DNA from: Streptomyces sp. SLBN-31
GTDB taxonomy: Bacteria; Actinomycetota; Actinomycetes; Streptomycetales; Streptomycetaceae
Reading direction: 5' to 3'
NCBI RefSeq assembly: GCF_006715395.1
Contig: NZ_VFNC01000002.1
Location: 1,488,001-1,552,000, forward strand
DNA length: 64,000 nt
Program-made: the position numbers and the translations under genes
In this document: one piece after another, positions 15,332 through 22,283 of the stretch
Numbering within the stretch: position 1 is the stretch's first letter
Layout of the letters: each line of letters starts with the position of its first letter
The notes under the pieces: generated by a model
What the model saw: the letters and a program-made list of their open reading frames with translations, nothing else
The model's database searches: none
What the model was told of the DNA's origin: nothing

Positions 15332-16093
15332 TCAGCCCACTCCGGCGTTCAGGAAGATGCCGCCGTCGACCACGAGCGTCTGGCCGGTGACCCAGTCGGA
15401 CTGCTCGGAGGTGAGGAACGCCGCGGCGCCGCCGATGTCGGACGGCACGCCGAGCCGGGCCAGCGGGTAGGCGGCGGCCGCCTCGGCCTCCCGGCCCTCG
15501 TACAGGGCCTGGGCGAACTTGGTCTTGACCACGGCCGGTGCGATCGCGTTGACCCGCACCTTGGGCGCGAACTCGTGCGCCAGCTGCTGGGTCAGGTTGA
15601 TCAGCGCGGCCTTGCTGACGCCGTAGGCGGCGATGAAGGGCGAGGGCGCGAGGCCCGCGACGGAGGCGATGTTGACGATGGCACCGCCGTTGTCCTTCTG
15701 CCAGGCGTGCCAGGTCTTCTGCGCGAAGCCGAGCGCGGAGATCACGTTGGTCTCGAAGACCTTGCGCGCCACGTTCAGGTCGAGGTCGGCGATCGGCCCG
15801 AACACCGGGTTGGTGCCGGCGTTGTTGACCAGGAAGTCGACGCGGCCGAAGGCCTCCATGGTGCGCTCGACGGCCTCGGCCTGGTGGTCCATGTCGTGCG
15901 CCTTGCCGGCGATGCCGATGACGCGCTCGGCGCCGAGCTGGTCGACGGCCTCCTTCAGGGCGTCCTCGTTGCGGCCGGTGATGGCCACGCGGTCGCCGCG
16001 GGCGACGAGCGCCTCGGCGACGCCGTAGCCGATGCCGCGGCTGGCGCCCGTGACGAGGGCGACCTTGCCGGAGAGTGCGGGGAGTTCAGTCAT
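15332..16093 (-). CDS. SDR-family oxidoreductase
   Basis: A 253-residue short-chain dehydrogenase. Motifs: TGASRGIGYG near residue 15, FLVNNAGTNP near 90, Ser in NIASVAGLAPSP and the YGVSKAA Tyr/Lys pair near 155. Its C-terminus ends WVTGQTLVVDGGIFLNAGVG. The ATG at 16093 has AGGAGAA upstream. It lies 14 bp downstream of another SDR gene (16108-16869) on the same strand, so the two form an operon ended by the strong hairpin at 15261. Both resemble 3-oxoacyl-ACP reductases but are only about one-third alike by eye. Paired SDRs of this type are often tied to fatty-acid or secondary metabolism; the substrate is not known. Confidence 0.92.
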   Translation of the reverse strand: MTELPALSGKVALVTGASRGIGYGVAEALVARGDRVAITGRNEDALKEAVDQLGAERVIGIAGKAHDMDHQAEAVERTMEAFGRVDFLVNNAGTNPVFGPIADLDLNVARKVFETNVISALGFAQKTWHAWQKDNGGAIVNIASVAGLAPSPFIAAYGVSKAALINLTQQLAHEFAPKVRVNAIAPAVVKTKFAQALYEGREAEAAAAYPLARLGVPSDIGGAAAFLTSEQSDWVTGQTLVVDGGIFLNAGVG

Positions 16094-16107
16094 GGCTGGG
16101 AGTTCTC

Positions 16108-16869
16108 CTAGTCGAGCGGTCCGCCGGCGACGTACAGCACCTGGCCGGAGACGAATCCGGCCGCCTCGCCGGTGAAGAAGGCGATGGCGTTGGCGATGTC
16201 GTCGGGCTCGCCCACCCGGGCGACGGGGATCTGGGTGGCCGCGGCGGCCTTGAAGTCCTCGAAGCCCATGCCCACGCGGTCGGCGGTGGCCTTGGTCATC
16301 TCGGTGGCGATGAAGCCGGGGGCGACGGCGTTGGCGGTGACGCCGAACTTGCCGAGCTCCTTGGCGAGGGTCTTGGTGAAGCCCTGCAGACCGGCCTTGG
16401 CGGCCGAGTAGTTGACCTGGCCGCGGTTGCCGAGCGCCGAGGAGGAGGACAGGTTGACGATGCGGCCGAAGCCCGCGTCGACCATGTGCTTCTGGCAGGC
16501 CTTCGACATCAGGAAGGCGCCGCGCAGGTGGACGTTCATGACGGTGTCCCAGTCGGAGACGCTCATCTTGAACAGCAGGTTGTCGCGCAGCACGCCCGCG
16601 TTGTTGACCAGGATCGTCGGCGCGCCGAGCTCCTCGGCGATGCGCGCGACGGCGGCCTCGACCTGCGCCTCGTCGGAGACGTCGCAACCGACCGCGATGG
16701 CCTTGCCGCCGGCCGCGGTGATCTTCTCGACGGTGTCCTTGCAGGCACCCTCGTCGAGGTCGATGACGGCGACCGCGCGGCCCTCGGCGGCCAGTCGTAC
16801 GGCGGTGGCGGCCCCGATGCCGCGCGCTCCGCCGGTGACCACGGCTACCCGCTGCTCAGTGGTGGACAT
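16108..16869 (-). CDS. SDR-family oxidoreductase (3-oxoacyl-ACP-reductase-like)
   Basis: A 253-residue short-chain dehydrogenase. VVTGGARGIGAATAVRLA gives the cofactor motif, ILVNNAGVLRDNLLFKM the NNAG segment typical of FabG, NLSSSSALGNRGQVNYSAAK the Ser/Tyr/Lys set, and ANAVAPGFIATEM the PG motif. The start at 16869 has AGGAG upstream. It is the first gene of a two-SDR operon. The match to FabG-type reductases is closer here than in its neighbour, but primary FabG normally lies in the fab cluster, so a dedicated pathway role is more likely. Confidence 0.92.
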   Translation of the reverse strand: MSTTEQRVAVVTGGARGIGAATAVRLAAEGRAVAVIDLDEGACKDTVEKITAAGGKAIAVGCDVSDEAQVEAAVARIAEELGAPTILVNNAGVLRDNLLFKMSVSDWDTVMNVHLRGAFLMSKACQKHMVDAGFGRIVNLSSSSALGNRGQVNYSAAKAGLQGFTKTLAKELGKFGVTANAVAPGFIATEMTKATADRVGMGFEDFKAAAATQIPVARVGEPDDIANAIAFFTGEAAGFVSGQVLYVAGGPLD

Positions 16870-16994
16870 TGCTGCTTCTCCTCGCCCTCGAGAGAACCTG
16901 CGGCGCGGTGAGCGACCGCTTAGTACCTTCGTCGCACGTGACGCTAGAAGCCCTGGCACCCGGTGTCAACGTCACACGAGCCCGGTGTGATCGA

Positions 16995-17444
16995 TTACCT
17001 CACCAGCAGGTCGAGCAGTCGCTCCGTCTCGGCCGCCGGATCGGCGGTGAGCCCAGTGTGCACCGGGCCGGGCCGGACGACCGTGGAGCGCGGCGCGACG
17101 AGCCACCGAAAACGCCGTCCGGCGTCCTCGCCGGCGGCCTGTCCGGCCGCCTCTCCCCCGCCGCAGACCCGCTCGACGGCGCCGAGCGCCGCCCGCACAC
17201 CGGCCACGTCGGCCTGCGGGTCGAGGGCTAGCAGCCGCGCCTCGTCGAGGTGGGTGCGGGCGCCGACGTACGCCTTCGCGCGGCAGTACAGCAGGACGCC
17301 GGCGTTGATGCACTCGCCGCGCTCGGCGCGGGGCACGACGCGCAGCAGCGCGTACTCGAAGACGTCCCGTTCGTTGGTCTCGCCGCCCCGGATGATGTGC
17401 CGCTCGACCACGGCGCCGGCCATGTGGATGTGGCGCTCGCTCAC
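16995..17444 (-). CDS. DUF3037 family protein
   Basis: A 149-residue protein that matches the DUF3037 pattern: an early FEYALLRVVPRAERGECINA segment followed by GVLLYCR, and a late RFRWLVAPRSTVVRPGPVHT segment that ends in a helical tail. The GTG at 17444 overlaps the TGA of the HipA-like kinase gene by 4 bases (GTGA), giving translational coupling. A later in-frame ATG exists, but coupling favours the GTG. DUF3037 proteins commonly sit next to HipA-like kinases; no biochemical role is established as far as I know. It may modulate or be modified by the kinase. Confidence 0.85.
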   Translation of the reverse strand: MSERHIHMAGAVVERHIIRGGETNERDVFEYALLRVVPRAERGECINAGVLLYCRAKAYVGARTHLDEARLLALDPQADVAGVRAALGAVERVCGGGEAAGQAAGEDAGRRFRWLVAPRSTVVRPGPVHTGLTADPAAETERLLDLLVR

Positions 17445-18205
17445 TTGCTTCCCTCGATTCCCGTGATGCGCTCGTGGACGGACGCGGCCCGGGCCAGCAG
17501 CGGCCGGATGTAGGCGCGTCTGAGGTCGTCCGGCGTGTCGAAGCCCGGTTCGCCGGCCAGCCAGACGTCCGGGACCTCGGCGGTGACCTCTGCCAGGAGG
17601 TCCTCGGTGATCTGCGGGGCCAGCTCTGCGGCGGCCTGGGCGACGTCCGGCGCGAAGGACTTCAGGGCGTGGTCACAGGCGTCGTAGGGGCGGGCGGCGG
17701 AGGCCTGCGCGCCGGGCCAGTTGTGGTGCCAGATCATGGTGGCGCCGTGGTCGATGAGCCATAGTTCGCCGCGCCACATCAGCAGGTTGGGGTTGCGCCA
17801 GGAGCGGTCGACGTTGTTGATCAGCGCGTCGAACCACAGGACCCGGCCGGCCTCCTCGGGGCTCACCTCGAAGGCGAGCGGGTCGAAGCCGAGGGCGCCC
17901 GGGAGGAAGTCCATGCCGAGATTGGTGCCGCCGCTTGACCTCAGCAGTTCCTGGACCTGCTGGTCCGGTTCGCCGAGGCCCACCACCGGGTCGAGGTCGA
18001 GCGTCACCAGGCGGGGCATCCGGAAGCCCAGCCGGCGGGCGAGTTCACCGCAGACGACCTCGGCGACCAGCGTCTTTCGGCCCTGTCCGGCGCCGGTGAA
18101 CTTCATGACGTACGTCCCGAAGTCGTCTGCCTCGACGAGCCCCGGCAGCGAGCCGCCCTCACGCAGGGGCGTGATGTAGCGGGTCGCGATGACTTCCTTG
18201 AGCAT
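17441..18205 (-). CDS. HipA-like kinase-fold protein (HipA_2 type)
   Basis: A 254-residue, shortened HipA-family protein. It has a nucleotide-binding Lys in YVMKFTGAGQG near residue 34, the helix AEVVCGELARRLGF, a catalytic-loop-like INNVDRSWRNPNLL near residues 130-143 and a metal-binding IDHGAT just after. These correspond to the kinase core of HipA. The N-terminal subdomain and HipB-type partner of the classical persistence module are absent. Instead it is coupled by a GTGA overlap to a DUF3037 gene. HipA kinases phosphorylate tRNA synthetases; whether this short group does so is unknown. Confidence 0.85.
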   Translation of the reverse strand: MLKEVIATRYITPLREGGSLPGLVEADDFGTYVMKFTGAGQGRKTLVAEVVCGELARRLGFRMPRLVTLDLDPVVGLGEPDQQVQELLRSSGGTNLGMDFLPGALGFDPLAFEVSPEEAGRVLWFDALINNVDRSWRNPNLLMWRGELWLIDHGATMIWHHNWPGAQASAARPYDACDHALKSFAPDVAQAAAELAPQITEDLLAEVTAEVPDVWLAGEPGFDTPDDLRRAYIRPLLARAASVHERITGIEGSK

Positions 18206-18368
18206 CGCCCCAGGTTACTGGCCGACAGCGAACCGACAGCTCAGGTTTACCCCGACCTGAACTCGAACGCGTTTAGATCTCGACATCGTCTACATCGGCT
18301 GAACAACCAACGGCTCCAGCCCGTACCCCTGTCCAGATCTACGAAGCTTGCTATGAAGGGACGTCGGC

Positions 18369-18872
18369 ATGACGACCAGCGAATCGCTTCCCCCCACCGC
18401 GGCGCCCGGCCGCCGGACCGTCGTGGCGGCGGTCGGCGCGGCCGGACTCGCCGTCGCGCTGACCGCGTGCGGCTCCTCCGACGACGACTCCGCCTCCTCC
18501 GCCTCGAACACCCAGGCCGGTGCGAACACCACGGGCGGCACCGCCGGCGACACCGGCGCGAGCGCCTCCACCGGCTCGCGCGGCGGCACGGCCCTGGCGA
18601 AGACCGCCGACATCCCCGAGGGCGGCGGCAAGATCTTCAAGGACCAGGCCGTGGTGGTCACCCAGCCGGCCTCGGGCACGTTCAAGGCCTTCTCGACCAA
18701 GTGCCCGCACGCGGGGTGCGCGGTGAGCAGCATCGCGAACGGCGTCATCGTCTGCCCGTGCCACGGCAGTCAGTTCTCGGTCGAGGACGGCAGCGTGAAG
18801 AAGGGTCCGGCGACCAAGGGGCTGGCGGCCGAGAAGGTGACGGTGAGCGGGGACTCGATCACGCTGTCCTGA
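18369..18872 (+). CDS. Tat-exported Rieske [2Fe-2S] lipoprotein
   Basis: A 167-residue protein. GRRTVVAAVGAAGLAVALTA precedes a Cys, giving a twin-arginine signal plus LTAC lipobox at about residue 34. A Ser/Gly/Thr-rich linker of about 40 residues follows. The Rieske domain carries both cluster loops: Cys112-Pro-His114 and Cys129-x-x-His132, with the stabilising cysteines Cys117 and Cys131. It would be a membrane-tethered, extracytoplasmic electron carrier, or a sensor of redox or nitric oxide. No oxygenase or cytochrome gene is adjacent. Its 3' end overlaps the opposing isochorismatase-like gene by 14 bp. Confidence 0.93.
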   Translation: MTTSESLPPTAAPGRRTVVAAVGAAGLAVALTACGSSDDDSASSASNTQAGANTTGGTAGDTGASASTGSRGGTALAKTADIPEGGGKIFKDQAVVVTQPASGTFKAFSTKCPHAGCAVSSIANGVIVCPCHGSQFSVEDGSVKKGPATKGLAAEKVTVSGDSITLS

Positions 18873-19515
18873 CCGGGTCGTGCCGGGGCCGTCGCAGACA
18901 GCCCAGCACCTCGTCCGTGGTCGCGACCGTGGCGACCAGCGCGAGGGTGTGCCGGATCATCGCGGGGGTGTAGTCGGAGGGCACCCCCGCGATGGCGTCG
19001 GACGGCACCACGACGGTGTAGCCGCGGTTGACCGCGTCGAAGACGGCGTTGGGGATCGCCACGTTGGCCGAGACGCCGGTGACGACGAGGGTGCGGCAGC
19101 CCAGGTTGCGCAGCAGCGCGTCGACGTCGGTGCCCTGGATCGGGGAGAGTCCGTGGAGCCGTCGTACGACGAGGTCCTCCTCGGCCACCTCGATCGGGGG
19201 CGCCACCCGGACCGCCGTGGTTCCGGACAGCTGCTGGACGGGCAGGCGTTCGGCGGCCCGGAAGAGGTGGGCGTTGCGGTTGGCGCCGCGGCCGTCCGGG
19301 CGTCGCTCGGCGACGGCGTGCAGGACCTGGACACCGCTGTCGTGGGCGGCGGCGACCAGCCGCGCGACGTTGGCGAGGACGCCGGACGAGCGTGCCTCAC
19401 GGGCGAGTTCGGGCAGGGCGCTGTCCGGGCCGACGACGCCCTGCTGGCACTCCACGGTGAGCAGCACGGTCGTGGCGGGGTCGAGGAGCTCACTGAGCTT
19501 TTCGTACGACGGCAC
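18859..19515 (-). CDS. Isochorismatase-fold protein lacking the catalytic Cys
   Basis: A 218-residue protein with the isochorismatase/cysteine-hydrolase fold: TVLLTVECQQGVVGPDSALP at the N-terminus, GLSPIQGTDVDALLRNLGCR in the middle and a TLVVTGVSANVAIPNAVFDA strand. In canonical members the triad is Asp (in a DxQ motif), Lys and Cys (in a GxxTxxCV motif). Here these positions read Glu, Arg and Ala, so normal hydrolase chemistry is unlikely. The GTG at 19515 is chosen because an AGGGGG site precedes it; an earlier GTG at 19566 is possible. It converges on the Rieske gene with a 14-bp overlap. Confidence 0.85.
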   Translation of the reverse strand: MPSYEKLSELLDPATTVLLTVECQQGVVGPDSALPELAREARSSGVLANVARLVAAAHDSGVQVLHAVAERRPDGRGANRNAHLFRAAERLPVQQLSGTTAVRVAPPIEVAEEDLVVRRLHGLSPIQGTDVDALLRNLGCRTLVVTGVSANVAIPNAVFDAVNRGYTVVVPSDAIAGVPSDYTPAMIRHTLALVATVATTDEVLGCLRRPRHDPVRTA

Positions 19516-19596
19516 GGTTCCCCCTGGTCGCCTGCGGTCCCCAGCGGGCGCGAGAGTAGCCACCATTGCGCGAGGACGGAAGACGACCCATCCTTT

Positions 19597-19646
19597 TCTG
19601 ACGTGATGTCAGAGGATCATCCGAGTTCCTCTGACACGACGTGAGA
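19597..19646. promoter_or_regulatory. Long imperfect inverted repeat upstream of the PPOX gene
   Basis: Two 20-base arms separated by 10 bases (19597-19616 and 19627-19646) match at 17 of 20 positions; the inner TGTCAGAGGA/TCCTCTGACA portion is perfect. It lies between the divergent isochorismatase-like and PPOX genes, 15 bp before the latter's ATG. It could be a pair of operator half-sites controlling both genes, or an mRNA hairpin near the ribosome site. Confidence 0.55.
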
Positions 19647-19660
19647 GAAGAGGGGGACAC

Positions 19661-20128
19661 ATGACCGTCACTCAGCGTCGGGGCCGGAAGATCATGATGA
19701 CGCCCGGCGAGCTGGACGAGTTCCTCGTGAGCCAGCGCACCTGTCGGGTCGCCACCGTGTCGAAGGACGGTGCCCCGCACGTCAGTACCCTGTGGTTCGC
19801 CTGGGACGGCACGTCGTTGTGGCTGTACTCCGTCGTGCGCAGCAAGCGGTGGACCGACCTGCGCCGCGACCCACGGGTGGCGATAGTGGTGGACACGGGC
19901 GAGGAGTACGAGGAGCTGCGCGGCGTCGAGCTGTCCGGATCGGTGGAGTTCGTGGGCGAGTTCCCGCGCACCGGCGAGCTGTGCGCCGAACTCGACGTTC
20001 CCGAGACGCTGTTCGCCCGCAAGAACTTCGGCCTGGAGGAGATGCCGCACGACGGCCGGCACGCCTGGATACGACTGACCCCGGACAAGATCGTCTCCTG
20101 GGACTTCCGCAAGCTGGGGCCCGCCTAG
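19661..20128 (+). CDS. Pyridoxamine 5'-phosphate oxidase-fold (PPOX class) protein
   Basis: A 155-residue split-barrel flavin or F420 binding protein. LVSQRTCRVATVSKDGAPHV, then STLWFAWDGTSLWLYSVVRS, then DPRVAIVVDTGEEYEELRGV are the usual first three blocks of the PPOX superfamily. In actinobacteria many relatives are F420-dependent reductases or heme/biliverdin-related, so a simple vitamin-B6 oxidase role is unlikely. The ATG follows AGAGGGGG. Its stop codon and that of the opposing LysR gene share the same CTAG tetranucleotide at 20125-20128. Confidence 0.88.
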   Translation: MTVTQRRGRKIMMTPGELDEFLVSQRTCRVATVSKDGAPHVSTLWFAWDGTSLWLYSVVRSKRWTDLRRDPRVAIVVDTGEEYEELRGVELSGSVEFVGEFPRTGELCAELDVPETLFARKNFGLEEMPHDGRHAWIRLTPDKIVSWDFRKLGPA

Positions 20129-21027
20129 CCCACGGTCCGTCCGGCCTCCTGCAACGCCTCCACCGCCGCCCGGATCGACGGGCGGCGGTCGGCGTCCGCG
20201 CGCCAGACGGCGTAGATCTGGCGCCGCACCGACTGCCGTACGGGCACGGTGCGTACGCCCTCCGGCACCGGACCGCGGCCCAGCCTCGGCGCCACGCACA
20301 CACCCAACCCGGCTCCGACGAGGGCGAGTTGGGTGGGGTGCTCCTCGGCGCGGTGGGCGACGCGCGGTTCGATGCCCTTGGAGCGCAGGGTGTGGATCAG
20401 CCACTCGTGGCAGAACTCGTTCTCGTTCCAGGTGACCCAGTCGTCGTCGGCGAAGTCCTCCAGGTCCACCTCGGCGCGCTCCGCGTGCCGGTGGTCGGCG
20501 GGCATGGCCACGTCGGCGGTGTCGTCGAGGATGACCGCCTTGACCAGGCCCTCCGGCATGGGCAGCGGCCTGTTGTACCAGTCCAGGACGACGGCGAGGT
20601 CGAAGTCGCCGCGCATCACGGCCAGCACGGCCGGCTCGGGCTCCATCTCGCGCGAGGTGGTGCGCAGGCCCGGGTGCGCCTTGCGCAGCTGTGACAGGGC
20701 GAGCGGGAACAGGCCGCGTGCTGCGGTCGGGAACGCGGCGAGGCGGAGTTCGCCGACCACCTCCCCGCGGTGCGCCTCCAGGTCGGACTGGGCGAGCTCG
20801 ACCTGGGAGAGGATGCGGGCCGCGTGTTCGGCGAGCAGCCGGCCGGCGTCGGTGAGCCGCACGCCCCGGCCGTTCTTGGCGACGAGCTGCTGGCCCGCCT
20901 CCCTTTCCAGCTTGGACAGTTGCTGCGAGACCGCCGACGTCGTCACGTGCAGCCCCTCGGCCGCGCCGCTGACCGAGCCGTGCCGGGCGAGGGCGTCGAG
21001 GGTGCGCAGGCGCTCCAGGTTCAACAT
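20125..21027 (-). CDS. LysR-family transcriptional regulator
   Basis: A 300-residue LysR-type regulator. The N-terminal winged HTH (residues 1-60) contains LRTLDALARHGSVSGAAEGL, then HVTTSAVSQQLSKLEREAGQ and the RGVRLTDAG wing. The substrate-binding-like effector domain fills the rest. It is divergent from an EamA exporter gene. The 63-bp gap between the two starts contains a direct repeat TGCTACGAGAT, suggesting that the regulator controls the exporter and itself. The LysR-exporter pairing is common for amino-acid or metabolite efflux. The ligand is unknown. Confidence 0.94.
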   Translation of the reverse strand: MLNLERLRTLDALARHGSVSGAAEGLHVTTSAVSQQLSKLEREAGQQLVAKNGRGVRLTDAGRLLAEHAARILSQVELAQSDLEAHRGEVVGELRLAAFPTAARGLFPLALSQLRKAHPGLRTTSREMEPEPAVLAVMRGDFDLAVVLDWYNRPLPMPEGLVKAVILDDTADVAMPADHRHAERAEVDLEDFADDDWVTWNENEFCHEWLIHTLRSKGIEPRVAHRAEEHPTQLALVGAGLGVCVAPRLGRGPVPEGVRTVPVRQSVRRQIYAVWRADADRRPSIRAAVEALQEAGRTVG

Positions 21028-21035
21028 GTAAGTGA

Positions 21036-21078
21036 TGCTACGAGATACCTGGAGAAGATGTCGCTTGTGCTACGAGAT
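21036..21078. promoter_or_regulatory. Direct repeat TGCTACGAGAT, likely LysR-binding sites
   Basis: Two perfect 11-base copies, at 21036-21046 and 21068-21078, are 32 bp apart, about three turns of DNA. They lie in the divergent gap between the LysR gene and the EamA gene and cover nearly all the space available for promoters. Confidence 0.6.
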
Positions 21079-21089
21079 CGTTGTGCCGC

Positions 21090-22040
21090 ATGGTTACCGT
21101 CATGACCACCGCGACCACCGCCCCGACCTCCGCGCCCCTCCCCGTCCGCCGCCCCGCGCTCGACTGGCGCCTGCGCTTCGGCGCACTGTCCCTGATCTGG
21201 GGATTCAGCTTTCTTCTGATCAAGGTCGGTACGGACGGCTACGCGCCGTTCCAGGTCACGCTGGGCCGGCTGGTGTTCGGGACGGCGGTGCTCGCGCTGG
21301 CGATGGCGGTGAAGCGGGCGCGACTGCCCCGCGGGCTGCGGACGTGGGGGCATCTGGCGGTGGCCGCGTTCCTGCTGAACGCGCTGCCGTTCTCGCTGTT
21401 CGCGTACTCCGAGCTGACGATCCCGTCCACGCTGGCGGGGATCTGCAACGCGACCTCGCCGCTGTGGGGCATGGCACTGTCCCTGGTCGCACTGTCCGAG
21501 GACCGGCCGTCCCGCGTGCGGGTCGCGGGGCTGGGGGTCGGGTTTCTGGGGGTGCTGACGGTCCTCGGCGCCTGGCAGGGGTTCCACGGGCTGGACGGCA
21601 GGGGGACCGCGATGGCGCTGCTGGCCTCGCTGAGCTATCCGGTCGGCTGGATCTACGTCCGCCGGACGCTGGCCGGGTCCGGGTATTCGACCCTGTCGTT
21701 GACGGGGGCGCAGTTGTTGCTGGCGACGGTCCAACTCGCTTTCGTCACGCCGCTGTTCACCACCTTCCCGGAGCGGGTCGCCCTGGTGCCGTTGCTCGCC
21801 GTCGCCGCGTTGGGGGCGCTGGGCACCGGGTTGGCCGTTCTCATCCAGTACGGGCTGGTCGGCGAGGTCGGGCCGACGACGGCCCAGATGGTCACGTACT
21901 TCATTCCCGTCATCGCCACGGGGGCGGGTGTGGCGATCCTCGGGGAGTCGCTGAGGTGGTCCACGCCTGTGGGGGCGGTGATCGTGCTGGCGGGGGCGGC
22001 GCTGACGCAGGTGCGGGGGCGAGCGGGCGAGGGCGCCTAA
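21090..22040 (+). CDS. EamA/RhaT-family (DMT) membrane transporter
   Basis: A protein of 316 residues (from the ATG at 21090; a second ATG at 21102 is also possible) with about ten transmembrane helices in two EamA repeats. LRFGALSLIWGFSFLLIKVG begins the first and RGTAMALLASLSYPVGWIYV the second. These drug/metabolite transporters export amino acids, sugars or toxic metabolites. Its divergent LysR regulator and shared repeat sites point to inducible efflux. The last codons are included in a tandem duplication that continues into the downstream gap. Confidence 0.9.
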   Translation: MVTVMTTATTAPTSAPLPVRRPALDWRLRFGALSLIWGFSFLLIKVGTDGYAPFQVTLGRLVFGTAVLALAMAVKRARLPRGLRTWGHLAVAAFLLNALPFSLFAYSELTIPSTLAGICNATSPLWGMALSLVALSEDRPSRVRVAGLGVGFLGVLTVLGAWQGFHGLDGRGTAMALLASLSYPVGWIYVRRTLAGSGYSTLSLTGAQLLLATVQLAFVTPLFTTFPERVALVPLLAVAALGALGTGLAVLIQYGLVGEVGPTTAQMVTYFIPVIATGAGVAILGESLRWSTPVGAVIVLAGAALTQVRGRAGEGA

Positions 22041-22275
22041 GGGGGTGGGGTGCGGGGAGCGTGGGCGGGTGCGGGTTTGGTGGGGCTTGTCGCGCAGTTC
22101 CCCGCGCCCCTAAGGGCCGTGGCGGTCGCCCCCTGTACGTGATTCCTGGGACGCAGGTGCGGGGAAGGGCGCGTGAGGGGGTGGGGTGCGGGGAGCGTGG
22201 GCGGGTGCGGGATTGGTGGGGCTTGTCGCGCAGTTCCCCGCGCCCCTGAAGGGCGTGGCGGTCGCCCCCTATACG
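22005..22275. repeat. Imperfect tandem duplication (about 130-145 bp unit) covering the 3' end of the EamA gene
   Basis: GACGCAGGTGCGGGG occurs at 22005-22019 (inside the EamA gene) and again at 22150-22164. Each is followed by the same GGGGGTGGGGTGCGGGGAGC block, the GTCGCGCAGTTCCCCG repeat core (22089-22116 and 22225-22253) and GGCGGTCGCCCCCT. The second copy is slightly shorter and has a few substitutions. The duplication therefore copied the end of the coding sequence and its presumed terminator. A further 11-base repeat, ACGAAGTTCCG, at 22273-22283 and 22288-22298, spans the 3' end of the opposing MocR gene. Confidence 0.75.
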
Positions 22276-22283
22276 AAGTTCCG

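Noticed and set aside
12083..16111. A 1342-codon open frame on the plus strand
   Set aside because: It is the antisense shadow of several minus-strand genes (hypothetical, ung, the binding protein and the SDR). High-GC DNA leaves stop-free shadows, and this frame has the low-complexity Arg/Gly/Val pattern typical of them.
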